Origin: Cognatishimia sp. F0-27
Lineage (GTDB): Bacteria; Pseudomonadota; Alphaproteobacteria; Rhodobacterales; Rhodobacteraceae
Direction of reading: 5' to 3'
DNA length: 64,000 nt
Assembly (NCBI RefSeq): GCF_020667845.1
Contig: NZ_JAFMPQ010000022.1
Span: forward strand, 1 to 64,000
In this document: positions 41,269-49,966 of the stretch, in pieces
Layout of the letters: every line of letters begins with the position of its first letter
Numbering within the stretch: the first letter of the stretch is position 1
Made by a program: the position numbers and the translations under genes
The notes under the pieces: model-generated
What the model saw: only the letters and a program-made list of their open reading frames with translations
Database searches by the model: none
What the model was told of the DNA's origin: nothing

Positions 41269-44200
41269 TACGCTGGTTCACCGGCCACCCGACGGCGGGC
41301 AACCTGCTGCTTCTTTTGTTCCTTGCAGCGGGCATCTTTGCCGCGCCGGGCCTGTTGCGCGAAACCTTCCCCGATTTCCGCGCCGTCGAGGCCGAGGTCA
41401 CCGTGCCCTACCGGGGCGCTGCAGCCGAGGATGTAGAGGCCGCGATCTGCGCGCCGCTCTGGGACGGAGTGCAGGGTGTCGAGGGGCTGGAAACCTTCAC
41501 GTGCACGGCCCAGACTGGCCGCGCGCGGGCCGTGGCAACCATGGCGCCCGGTAACGATGCGCTGCGCTTCGTCAATTCGCTGCGCACCGAGGTGTCGGCC
41601 ATCGACACCTTCCCCGACCGCGCCGATCCTGCCGTGGTGCGCGAATTGCACCGCTCGGATCCTGTCACATCGGTCGCCATCTCGGGCGATCTGCCGCTGG
41701 GCGAACTGGATCTTTACGCCGACGCCCTGTCGGACCGCTTTACCGCCTTGCCGGGCGTTGCCAGCGTGATGCGCGGGGGCCTCGGCACCCGGACACTTTT
41801 AGTAACCGCATCACGCCCTGTACTCGACAGCCACGGGCTGACGCCTGCCGCCTTGGCCGCCGCCATCGCCGCGCAGAACATCGACCTGCCCGCAGGCACG
41901 CTGGAGGGACCGGGCGCGGACCTGACCCTTCGCTTCACTGCTGAACGCGACACGGCCACGGCGCTGGCCACGATCCCGCTGCTGGTCCTGCCCAATGGCG
42001 CAACCCTGACGCTGGGCGATGTGGCGGAGATCGAGGAACGGTTCGAACCGCCGCAGGACCGGGCTTTTGTCGACGGGGTGCCTGCCATCGTGCTCGACGT
42101 ATCAAAGGCGCTGGATGCCGACGCGCTTCGGGTGCTGGACGGCGTTGCCGCGCTGGTGGCCGAGGAAACTGCCCGCCTGCCGGACACGATCTCCGTTGAA
42201 GTGGTGCAGGACGTGACATCGATCATCCGCGACCGTCTGGTGATGTTGGTGCAGAACGGCGTGATCGGGCTGGTTCTCGTCGTCGTGGTGATGAGCCTGT
42301 TCTTTCGCCCCGGCTTCGCGATCTGGGCCGCGATGGGCCTGCCTGTGGCCTTTGCAGGCGCGTTCCTCTGGATGGCGCTGACCGGGCTCAGCCTGAACAT
42401 GATGACACTAGTGGCGCTGTTGATGGCGATCGGTATCGTGATGGACGATTCCATCGTGATCGCGGATTCCATCGCGGTGCATGCCGCCAAGGGCGCGACG
42501 GTCGAAACCGTCGCGGCGGGCGTCGCAGCCGTGGCGCCCGGCGTGATCTCTTCCTTTCTAACGACGCTGGCCGTTTTCCTGCCCCTCGCCTTCCTGGCGG
42601 GCGAGTTGGGCGCCGTGCTGGAAGTTCTGCCGGTGGTCCTGCTGGCCGCACTCGCCGCGTCGCTGATCGAGGCCTTCCTGATCCTGCCCCACCACCTGAA
42701 AGGGGGCATGAAGGACACTGCCCCCTCCCGCTTCCGCGCCCGCTTCGACGCAGGCTTCGATGCCCTGCGCGAGCGTGGCGTGGGCCGTCTGGCCGATGCC
42801 GCGATCAGGGGCCGTTGGCTGGTCGCGGGGCTGGCCATCGGGGCCTTGATCCTGACCGTCGGCGCGCTGGGCGGCGGCGTGGTCAAGCGCGAGGCAATGC
42901 CCGAGATCGACGGCGACGTGCTCGAGGCGCGGCTGATGCTACCCGCAGGCACACCGCTGGCGCGCACGGGCCAAGCCGTCGCGCAGGTCGAGGCGGCGCT
43001 CGACCGCGTGAACGCCCGCCTCACCCCCGATCAGCCCCAGGCACAACCGCTGGTGATCCGCCGCCTCACCCGGCTGGGCCGCAACCGGTCGGCGGGCGAG
43101 ACCGGTGCCCATGTCGCCACCGTCGCGGTGGACCTGCTCGGCGCCGAGACACGCAGCAGCACGTTGGACGAAATCATCACGCTTTGGCGCGAAGAGATCG
43201 GGCCACTGCCCGGGGTGTCCTCGTTGATCCTGACCGAGCCGGGGATCGGCCCGCAGGGCATCGCGGTCGAACTGCGCCTGAGCCACCCCGACCTCGCCAC
43301 GCTGGAGGCAGCGGGCCGCGCCACTTTGGCGGAGCTTGAAACCTATACCGGTGTGCGCAACGCGATCCTCGACCTGCGCCTCGGCGCACCCGAATTACGG
43401 CTGAATCTGTCACCCGGCGCCGAGGCCTTGGGGCTGACCGCCACAGATGTGGCTGGCCAGCTTCGCGCGGCCTTTCTCGGCACGCAGCTTGCGGAAATTC
43501 GGCGCGGCGATCTGGCCTGGGATATCGAGCTGCGGCTTGCCGATGAGGACCGCGCCAACCGCGCTGACCTGAACCTTTTCGAAATCGCGCTGCCCGGTGG
43601 CCGCACCGTGCCGCTGTCGAGCATCGCCACCATCGAGGAGGCGCGCGGCTGGGACACCATCTCGCGGCGCAACGGGCTGCGCACGCTGACCGTCGCGGCC
43701 GATGTGGACGGCCGCATCGGCAATGCCGACGCGATCACCGCGCGGCTGGCCGAGGGCTTCCTGCCCGGTCTGGTGGCCACCACCCCCGGCCTTGGCTTTG
43801 ACATCGGCGGGCAGGCCGCGAATTCGACGGAAACCGTCGCCTCGATCCTGCGCGGGTTCCTGATCGGGCTGGTGGGCATCTACCTCGTGCTCAGTTTCCA
43901 GTTCCGCAGCTATGTGGAGCCGCTGATCGTGATGATCACCATCCCGCTGGCATTTTTGGGCGTCATCTGGGGCCATGTGCTGATGGGCTACAACATCTCG
44001 ATGCCGTCACTGGTGGGGGCGGCTTCGCTTGCGGGGATCGTCGTGAACAACGCAATCCTGCTGGTCGGTGTCATCAACGCCCGTCGCGCCAAGGGACTGT
44101 CGGCCGCGCTGGCCGCAGGAGAGGCCGTGCGCGCCCGCTTCCGCCCGATCTTCGTGTCGGTCTCGACCACGATCATGGGCATGGCACCGCTGCTGCTGGA

Positions 44201-44366
44201 ATCCTCCACCCAGGCCCAGACGCTCAAGCCCCTCGTAATTTCCGTGGTGTTCGGCCTTCTCGCCGCAACCGTGCTTATACTGGTCGTGCTACCTGCATTC
44301 TACTCAGCGCTCGAGGATATCCGGCCACGCAAACAGACCTACGCCGTGGGCCCAATTGGTCAATGA
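41265..44366 (+). CDS. RND family efflux pump, inner membrane subunit
   Basis: A 1033-residue pump with twelve membrane segments in two repeats and two large periplasmic loops. The TM4 proton-relay pair is clear in LLMAIGIVMDDSIVIADSIA (Asp-Asp), and the C-terminal half has LVGAASLAGIVVNNAILLVG in TM10 with the usual Asn-Asn. It resembles the AcrB/HAE1-like group rather than the heavy-metal CusA group, as no Met relay is seen. Substrate unknown. Last gene of the operon. Confidence 0.93.
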   Translation: MIRWFTGHPTAGNLLLLLFLAAGIFAAPGLLRETFPDFRAVEAEVTVPYRGAAAEDVEAAICAPLWDGVQGVEGLETFTCTAQTGRARAVATMAPGNDALRFVNSLRTEVSAIDTFPDRADPAVVRELHRSDPVTSVAISGDLPLGELDLYADALSDRFTALPGVASVMRGGLGTRTLLVTASRPVLDSHGLTPAALAAAIAAQNIDLPAGTLEGPGADLTLRFTAERDTATALATIPLLVLPNGATLTLGDVAEIEERFEPPQDRAFVDGVPAIVLDVSKALDADALRVLDGVAALVAEETARLPDTISVEVVQDVTSIIRDRLVMLVQNGVIGLVLVVVVMSLFFRPGFAIWAAMGLPVAFAGAFLWMALTGLSLNMMTLVALLMAIGIVMDDSIVIADSIAVHAAKGATVETVAAGVAAVAPGVISSFLTTLAVFLPLAFLAGELGAVLEVLPVVLLAALAASLIEAFLILPHHLKGGMKDTAPSRFRARFDAGFDALRERGVGRLADAAIRGRWLVAGLAIGALILTVGALGGGVVKREAMPEIDGDVLEARLMLPAGTPLARTGQAVAQVEAALDRVNARLTPDQPQAQPLVIRRLTRLGRNRSAGETGAHVATVAVDLLGAETRSSTLDEIITLWREEIGPLPGVSSLILTEPGIGPQGIAVELRLSHPDLATLEAAGRATLAELETYTGVRNAILDLRLGAPELRLNLSPGAEALGLTATDVAGQLRAAFLGTQLAEIRRGDLAWDIELRLADEDRANRADLNLFEIALPGGRTVPLSSIATIEEARGWDTISRRNGLRTLTVAADVDGRIGNADAITARLAEGFLPGLVATTPGLGFDIGGQAANSTETVASILRGFLIGLVGIYLVLSFQFRSYVEPLIVMITIPLAFLGVIWGHVLMGYNISMPSLVGAASLAGIVVNNAILLVGVINARRAKGLSAALAAGEAVRARFRPIFVSVSTTIMGMAPLLLESSTQAQTLKPLVISVVFGLLAATVLILVVLPAFYSALEDIRPRKQTYAVGPIGQ

Positions 44367-44513
44367 CCCTTCACGCTTTCTCAAGAGACGGCTTTGCGCG
44401 TCTGCTATTCAATCCTCCGCGCCCCAGAGCATACGCAGACAAAACCAGTCAACGCACACCCACGCGATTTCCAATACTGGATCAGGTGATCAAGGCGATC
44501 CGTACTTCGCATA

Positions 44514-44747
44514 CTATGGACCATGGGACACCTCGCTTCGACGTGCTTTTGCAAAGCCGCGATCCGTTGCGATGAACCGCTCCAGCATGGGAACCACCAG
44601 CTTTTTCGGTTCGATTGGTCCCTGCCCTGCCTCCCGGCCAAGTATTTCACCATAGGCGATCAGGTCGCGATGCAGTTCCGCGGGCAGGTCCACGGTTAGC
44701 TTCACCGGCTTGTCGTCCGGGATCGGACCGAGTTTCAGCTTGGTCAT
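44514..44747 (-). CDS. DUF2274 family protein (conjugation-linked)
   Basis: A 77-residue protein with TKLKLGPIPDDKPVKLTVDL at the start and a ribbon-helix-helix-like layout (a beta strand, then helices DLPAELHRDLIAYGEILGRE). DUF2274 genes typically follow trbI in the conjugation clusters of Tn4371-like elements; here the ATG lies one base beyond the trbI stop. Possibly a transcription regulator of the cluster. Confidence 0.82.
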   Translation of the reverse strand: MTKLKLGPIPDDKPVKLTVDLPAELHRDLIAYGEILGREAGQGPIEPKKLVVPMLERFIATDRGFAKARRSEVSHGP

Positions 44748-44748
44748 G

Positions 44749-45885
44749 TCAGCCTCCGGATGGCGCGAAAACAAGATCCCGAGTGACGATCACGCGGACC
44801 GGAAAGCCCGGGCGAATGGTGAGGGTCGGCGGGACCTCCAGCTGGCGTTGAACGATGCGCTGCCCGGACTCGTTTACTGTATCGAGGGCTCCGTCGCGGA
44901 GGGCCCGAGCGAGGCGGTCTTCCTCGTCGAGGGAAAGCTCCGCGCCGGCGGCGAGCAAGGTCGAAAGCCCAGCCGCGCGTAGGATGCTGGCCCAGTGATT
45001 GTCGACGCGGTCTTCGAGACCGGCATAGCCCGCAGCATCCGCCCCGGGCTGGCGTTCGAGCACGAGGGATCGCCCATCGGGGAAGATCAGCCGGGTCCAG
45101 ACCAGGAGCACACGACGCTGGCCGACGGTCACGCTGTCGTCGTAGGCGCCGATCAGGCGGGTGCCTTGAGGGATCAGAAGGAGGCTTCCCGTGGGGCTGT
45201 CATAGACGCTCTGGGTGACCTGCGCGGTGATCTGACCGGGAAGGTCTGACCGGATCCCGGTGATCAGCGCGGCCGGGATGACGGAGCCGGCCTGCAGGAG
45301 GTACGGAGACGCTGGTGGCTGCACGCGGTCAGGGGCGACCGTGCGGCGGTCGATCGGCCCGGTCAGGAAGGCCTGGCGTGGATCGGTCTCCGAGGTAGCG
45401 GTCAAACCGCCAGCCGGTGCGGCAGGCGGCATCTGCAACCCGGTGGACGCGGGTGTCCCGGGGCGCGTCTGGAAGAAGAGGTCGCTGACCCGGGCGGCCT
45501 CCAGTTCCGCAAGCCGCTGCTGCTCCGCCGGGTCCATGGTCGGGGGCGCGAGGCTTGGAGCCGCGATGGGCTGGCCGCGTTGCTGTGCGTCGAGGATGCC
45601 GCCGCCGAGGTCGCCCGGCAGGGGCGGTCCGAGGCGCGGGATCGTGTCATAGCTGCCGGGTAGATCGCGGAGGCCGTCGGCGGGCTGGCGGCGATCGGTG
45701 GTGATCAGCTCTTCCGGGGCAGTGGTGCGGTCTGGACGTTGCAGCCCGTAGATCAGCGCCGCGCCGACACCGAGGCCTGCGATGACGCCGAGGCCGATGA
45801 TCACCTTGCGGGAAATCCGCGTGACGCGCGGCGGATCGGCGCGCAGGCGCATGCCGGCAGCGGTGTCGGTCGGTGCCCCGCTCAT
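44749..45885 (-). CDS. trbI: Conjugal transfer protein TrbI (VirB10-like)
   Basis: A 378-residue VirB10 homologue. A short cytoplasmic start, one membrane segment (VIIGLGVIAGLGVGAALIYG), a Pro-rich periplasmic linker, and the C-terminal beta barrel domain: SVIPAALITGIRSDLPGQIT, LLIPQGTRLIGAYDDSV, RLIFPDGRSLVLERQPGADA. It spans both membranes as part of the mating channel and senses ATP use. It overlaps trbG by 4 bases. Confidence 0.93.
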   Translation of the reverse strand: MSGAPTDTAAGMRLRADPPRVTRISRKVIIGLGVIAGLGVGAALIYGLQRPDRTTAPEELITTDRRQPADGLRDLPGSYDTIPRLGPPLPGDLGGGILDAQQRGQPIAAPSLAPPTMDPAEQQRLAELEAARVSDLFFQTRPGTPASTGLQMPPAAPAGGLTATSETDPRQAFLTGPIDRRTVAPDRVQPPASPYLLQAGSVIPAALITGIRSDLPGQITAQVTQSVYDSPTGSLLLIPQGTRLIGAYDDSVTVGQRRVLLVWTRLIFPDGRSLVLERQPGADAAGYAGLEDRVDNHWASILRAAGLSTLLAAGAELSLDEEDRLARALRDGALDTVNESGQRIVQRQLEVPPTLTIRPGFPVRVIVTRDLVFAPSGG

Positions 45886-46856
45886 GTGCCCAGCCCCGCG
45901 CCCTGCCGCACCACGGTCGCCTCGGTCTGGGGCTCGATCCGCAGGATGCGGACCACCTGCTGCCGGGGTCCGTGTCCGAGACGCAACTCGGCCGCACCGA
46001 AGAGCTGGTCGACGATCAGCACATTGCCGTGGATGCGGGAGTTCACAATCTCCAACTCGCCATCGGCCCCGAGAACGAAGAGCGGCGGCATTTCGCCCTG
46101 GGCGATGCCGCGTGGGAAGACGACATAGACCCGGCGCCCGTCGTCGAAGACCGAAACCGGCCGCCAGGGCGGGCTGTCGCCCTGCAGCCCGTAGCGGTGG
46201 TTGCGCGCATGCGCGGGCGGGATGCGCGGCGTGGCCGGCGCGACACGGGGAGTCTCGGGTGCGCGCGGATAGGCCCAGGAGATGGCGGGCATCCAGGTCT
46301 CTTCGCTGGCGTTGAGTTCGATCAGGTAGGTGCGCCGGTCGGTCGAGATCACGAGGTTGGTGCTGATATCGGGCCGGGTGGGCTTCACGAGGACGAGGAC
46401 GCGGGTGTCGCGACCCGCGCCGCTTTCGGTGTCGCCGATGATCCAGCGCGCCGTGTCCCCTGCCGCGATCGGGCCGGTGCCGGCCAGGCGTTCGCCGGGT
46501 TCGAGCGCGATCGTCGTGATCTGACCCGGCGCTGCATAGACCTGATAGAGCGCGCCCTCGGACCACGGGTAGATCTGGATCGCGTTGAAATACCCGGCCT
46601 GCCGCGGCTCGACACGCGCGGCCGCATTGGCATTGCCGACCTGGGCGACGGGTGTGGCGGCGGCCTCGCCGCCCCGGCTCGGCGTCCAGGCCGGCGGGAC
46701 ATGGAGCGGGCGCGGCCGATCATCGGGCGTGGTGGCAGGCAGCGACGGCAAAGGCGGAACCGCCTCGTCATAGGCGAATGCAGGCGGGGGGTCGCTGGCG
46801 CAGCCGGTCAGAAGCGTGGTGGCCAGAAGAACGGTAGGCAGGATCGGTCGGGTCAT
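45882..46856 (-). CDS. trbG: Conjugal transfer protein TrbG (VirB9-like)
   Basis: A 324-residue secretion channel protein. A lipoprotein signal (LATTLLTGCASD, Cys at about 19) is followed by the beta-rich VirB9 domain: FNAIQIYPWSEGALYQVYAA, LVISTDRRTYLIELNASEET and a C-terminal VFDDGRRVYVVFPRGIAQGE. It forms the outer membrane core complex with TrbI and TrbH-like proteins. It overlaps trbF and trbI by 4 bases each. Confidence 0.93.
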   Translation of the reverse strand: MTRPILPTVLLATTLLTGCASDPPPAFAYDEAVPPLPSLPATTPDDRPRPLHVPPAWTPSRGGEAAATPVAQVGNANAAARVEPRQAGYFNAIQIYPWSEGALYQVYAAPGQITTIALEPGERLAGTGPIAAGDTARWIIGDTESGAGRDTRVLVLVKPTRPDISTNLVISTDRRTYLIELNASEETWMPAISWAYPRAPETPRVAPATPRIPPAHARNHRYGLQGDSPPWRPVSVFDDGRRVYVVFPRGIAQGEMPPLFVLGADGELEIVNSRIHGNVLIVDQLFGAAELRLGHGPRQQVVRILRIEPQTEATVVRQGAGLGT

Positions 46857-47542
46857 TGGCTCATCTCCCGCGACCAGTTGATCGCGTTCACGTAGATTCC
46901 GAGGGGGTTGGCGCGCAGGCGGTCCGCCGTGCGCGGCGGGTCGATCACGAGGGTCAGGATCGCGGTCCAGCGTTCGGTGCGGGCGAGTTGGCCGTTCTCA
47001 TAGTGCCGCTCGGACCAGGCCACCCGGAAACTGTCGGGCGAGGCACGGATCACGCTCGAGACCTCGACCGAGACCTGATCCTCGCCCACCCGCGTAAAAG
47101 GATCGTTGGCGCGGGCATGATCGTTCAGCGCCAGCGCGCCGCGGTCGGTGGTGAACTCATAGGCGCGGAGCCAGTTCTGCCGGACGACGATGGGATCTGC
47201 CGGAAGGCCCCGGACCTCCTCGATGAAGCGGGCGAGATGCCAGGCGATCTGCGGGTCGCTCGGACGATACTCGGCGCTCGCGGCCTCGACGGCGCGCGCC
47301 TCGCCATGCCGGTCGATCTCGACGACGTAAGGAACAACGGTGCCGCGCGCCGATTGCCAGACCAGCGCGGTCGCGAAACCGCCCGCGAGGATCAGGCAGC
47401 CGAAGGCCATGAGGCGCCAGTTTTTCGCCTGCACCCGGGCGGAACCGATGCGCTCGTCCCAGACCTGGGCGGCCTTCTGGTAAGGGGTCTCGGGGGCTGG
47501 GGTCTTGCCGTAATGCGCGGCGGCGCGTTTGAAGAGGCTCAT
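46853..47542 (-). CDS. trbF: Conjugal transfer protein TrbF (VirB8-like)
   Basis: A 229-residue inner membrane protein of the VirB8 type: an N-terminal cytoplasmic 40 residues, one membrane segment (LMAFGCLILAGGFATALVWQ) and a periplasmic NTF2-like domain (IDRHGEARAVEAASAEYRPS, then SVEVSSVIRASPDSFRVAWS). It nucleates the channel. It overlaps trbL and trbG by 4 bases. Confidence 0.93.
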   Translation of the reverse strand: MSLFKRAAAHYGKTPAPETPYQKAAQVWDERIGSARVQAKNWRLMAFGCLILAGGFATALVWQSARGTVVPYVVEIDRHGEARAVEAASAEYRPSDPQIAWHLARFIEEVRGLPADPIVVRQNWLRAYEFTTDRGALALNDHARANDPFTRVGEDQVSVEVSSVIRASPDSFRVAWSERHYENGQLARTERWTAILTLVIDPPRTADRLRANPLGIYVNAINWSREMSQ

Positions 47543-48888
47543 TGGCGGTCACTTTCGGAGAGGGAAACGGAGGCGCCGGAGCCGGGGCTGTCCCCGGCGC
47601 GCAGCGCATGGGTGGCGGCGGAAACGCCATGGCTCATGGCCTGGCTGCGGCGCATGGACTGCGCCCAGGCAGGCGGGCTGCCTGCGGGGGCGGACATGGC
47701 GGTCGACGCGCCTGTCCCGCTGCCGAGCGAGGAGGTGCCGCCGGTGGCGGCGAAGCCCGCGCGCGCGCCTCCGGCGTGGCTTGACTTGACCGCTTCGGAA
47801 GCCGAAGCGGCGGCCCGGCGCAGGGGCGATGCAGCCGCGGATCCCGCGGCTCTTGCTACGCCGCCGAGACCAGAGACCACACCGGCGGCCCCAGTCTGAC
47901 CCATGGATCCGAGACTGTAGGCGGTGGACGCGGCCCCGGTGGCGGCAGCAGCTCCGCGCGTGGCGGCGGCCCCACCCGAGGCGAGCGCCCCGGCCCCGCG
48001 GGCGCCGAGCATCGCCCCGCCACCCGCCGCAACGGCCGCGCCGCCCACGGCAAGCCCGGTGCCGACGGCGGCCCCCGCGCCCAGTTGCGGCCCGCCCGAG
48101 ACGAGGCCCGTGGCGATGCCCGGTCCGAAGATGCCGAGACCGAGGAGCGAAAGCGCGGCCAGCACGATCGCCATGGCCTCGTCGATCGTAGGCGTTACGC
48201 CCCCGAACCCGGCGGTGAACTGGCCGAAAAGCGTCGAGCCGATGCCGATGATCACCGCCAGCACCAGCACCTTGATGCCGGAGGAGACGACATTGCCGAG
48301 CACGCGCTCGGCCATGAAGGCGGTTTTGCCGAAGAGGCCGAAGGGGATCAGCACGAAGCCCGCGAGCGTCGTCAGCTTGAACTCGATCAGCGTCACGAAG
48401 AGCTGCACCGCGAGCAGGAAGAAGGCCAGGAGCACCAGCGCCCAGGCGAAAAGAAGACAGGCGATCTGGATGAAGTTCTCGAAGAAGGCAACGAAGCCCA
48501 TGAGATCGGCGGTGGATTCGAGAAGCGGTCGCCCGGCATCGAGACCGGTCTGCGCGACCCGGCCCGGACGCAGGAGATCGGCGGGCGAGAAGCCGGTGCC
48601 GGAGGCCAAGAGCCCCAGCCCCGCGAAACTGTCGAAGACGATGGCGGCGAGGCTGTTCCAGTTCGAGATGAGCCAGGCGAAGACACCGACGAAGAGGGTC
48701 TTTTTCACGAGGCGGGCGATGATGTCGTCATCCGCACCCCAGGCCCAGAAGAGCGCGGCCAGCGTCACGTCAATCACGATGAGCGTGCTGGCGATGAAGG
48801 CGACCTCGCCGCCCAGCAGCCCGAAGCCGCTGTCGATGTAAGAGGTGAAGACCCCGAGAAAGGTGTCGATGACGCCGGTGCCGCCCAT
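47539..48888 (-). CDS. trbL: Conjugal transfer protein TrbL (VirB6-like)
   Basis: A 449-residue multispan membrane protein of the TrbL/VirB6 family, with about six hydrophobic segments in the first 280 residues (for example VAFIASTLIVIDVTLAALFW and FVLIPFGLFGKTAFMAERVL). The last 170 residues are a low-complexity Ala/Gly/Ser-rich tail, common in TrbL. It forms part of the inner membrane channel. It lies 3 bases after trbK. Confidence 0.93.
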   Translation of the reverse strand: MGGTGVIDTFLGVFTSYIDSGFGLLGGEVAFIASTLIVIDVTLAALFWAWGADDDIIARLVKKTLFVGVFAWLISNWNSLAAIVFDSFAGLGLLASGTGFSPADLLRPGRVAQTGLDAGRPLLESTADLMGFVAFFENFIQIACLLFAWALVLLAFFLLAVQLFVTLIEFKLTTLAGFVLIPFGLFGKTAFMAERVLGNVVSSGIKVLVLAVIIGIGSTLFGQFTAGFGGVTPTIDEAMAIVLAALSLLGLGIFGPGIATGLVSGGPQLGAGAAVGTGLAVGGAAVAAGGGAMLGARGAGALASGGAAATRGAAAATGAASTAYSLGSMGQTGAAGVVSGLGGVARAAGSAAASPLRRAAASASEAVKSSHAGGARAGFAATGGTSSLGSGTGASTAMSAPAGSPPAWAQSMRRSQAMSHGVSAATHALRAGDSPGSGASVSLSESDRQ

Positions 48889-48891
48889 GGC

Positions 48892-49164
48892 TCACTCGCC
48901 CCCGGCCCGGTCGCGGTCCCGCCCGAGGAAGCGGTCGCGGGTTTCGGCCCAGACGGCGAGGCAGTCAGGATCGGAAGCCGCGGCCTCGCCCAGTTCCTGG
49001 CAGCGCCTCTGTTCGGCGCGCAGCGGATCGACCTCCGGCATGAGGGGCGCCGCCGAACGCGTCGCCTGCCCTTCCTCGTCCCGGCCCATCTCCACCAGTG
49101 CCGCGGTGATCGCGATGGCGACGAAGACGATGGCGGCGATGCGCGCGAGGACCGATCCCTCCAT
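48892..49164 (-). CDS. TrbK-like putative entry exclusion protein
   Basis: A 90-residue protein with one N-terminal membrane segment (ARIAAIVFVAIAITAALVEM) and a short periplasmic part with two Cys (RRCQELGEAAASDPDCLAVW). Position between trbJ and trbL, length and Cys pair fit the TrbK-alt family thought to block uptake of the same element. Not a lipoprotein like RP4 TrbK. Confidence 0.8.
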   Translation of the reverse strand: MEGSVLARIAAIVFVAIAITAALVEMGRDEEGQATRSAAPLMPEVDPLRAEQRRCQELGEAAASDPDCLAVWAETRDRFLGRDRDRAGGE

Positions 49165-49177
49165 GGATTACCTCCCT

Positions 49178-49966
49178 TCAGTTGTTGAACATCCGGGCAT
49201 TGCCGGGCTGGTAGCCCGCGCCCGGGGTGAGGAACCGCTCGCGCTGGACCCGGCCCTGTTCGGCGGCCGCGGACCGTTCGGCCTCGACCAGCGCGGTTGC
49301 ACGGCCATTGGCGGCCACGACCGCGATCAGGTCGGCGATCTGCTGGGATTGCAGCGCCAGGAGCTGGTTGCCGGCCTGCGTGGCCTGCAATGCACCGACC
49401 GCGGATTGGCTTTCGCCGACAAGGGCGGAGAGCTCGGCACGCTGGCCGTCGAGATTGCCGACGACGCCCGCCTGCACACGAAGCGCGTCCTGCAGCCCGC
49501 CGACGGTGTTTTCCCAGCGGGAGCGCGCATCGGCCAGAAGCTGCGCCTCGGGCGCGGCCATCGGGATATTGGCATAGTCCTGCTGGAAGACCTGGTCGAT
49601 CTGGGCGACATCGAAGGCGATGTTCTGCGCTTGGCTCAGAAGCTGCCGCGTCCGGTCGACATTCTGCTGCAGTGCCTGCAGCGAGGAATAGGGCAGGCTC
49701 GCAAGGTTGCGCGCCTCGTTCATCAGCATCTGCGCCTCGTTCTGCAGCTGGGTGATCTGGTTGTTGATCTGCTCAAGCGCCCGGGCGGCGGAGAGGATGT
49801 TCTCGGCGTGATTGCGCGGGTCGTAGACGATGCGCCCGCCCCCGCCGAAGAGGAAGGCTTGGGCGGGCGTCGCGAAGATCGGCGAAAGGCCGAGGGGGGC
49901 GGCGAGCGCAAGGGCGAGCGCGGAGGCGCTGGCGAGACGGGACAGTTGATGGGCGGCATGGGTCAT
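49178..49966 (-). CDS. trbJ: Conjugal transfer protein TrbJ (VirB5-like)
   Basis: A 262-residue secreted protein: signal peptide (LASASALALALAAPLGLSPI, cut near AQA at about residue 36), YDPRNHAENILSAARALEQI, then a long coiled-coil region of Gln and Leu rich helices. VirB5-like pilus-tip protein. It overlaps trbE by 4 bases. Confidence 0.92.
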   Translation of the reverse strand: MTHAAHQLSRLASASALALALAAPLGLSPIFATPAQAFLFGGGGRIVYDPRNHAENILSAARALEQINNQITQLQNEAQMLMNEARNLASLPYSSLQALQQNVDRTRQLLSQAQNIAFDVAQIDQVFQQDYANIPMAAPEAQLLADARSRWENTVGGLQDALRVQAGVVGNLDGQRAELSALVGESQSAVGALQATQAGNQLLALQSQQIADLIAVVAANGRATALVEAERSAAAEQGRVQRERFLTPGAGYQPGNARMFNN

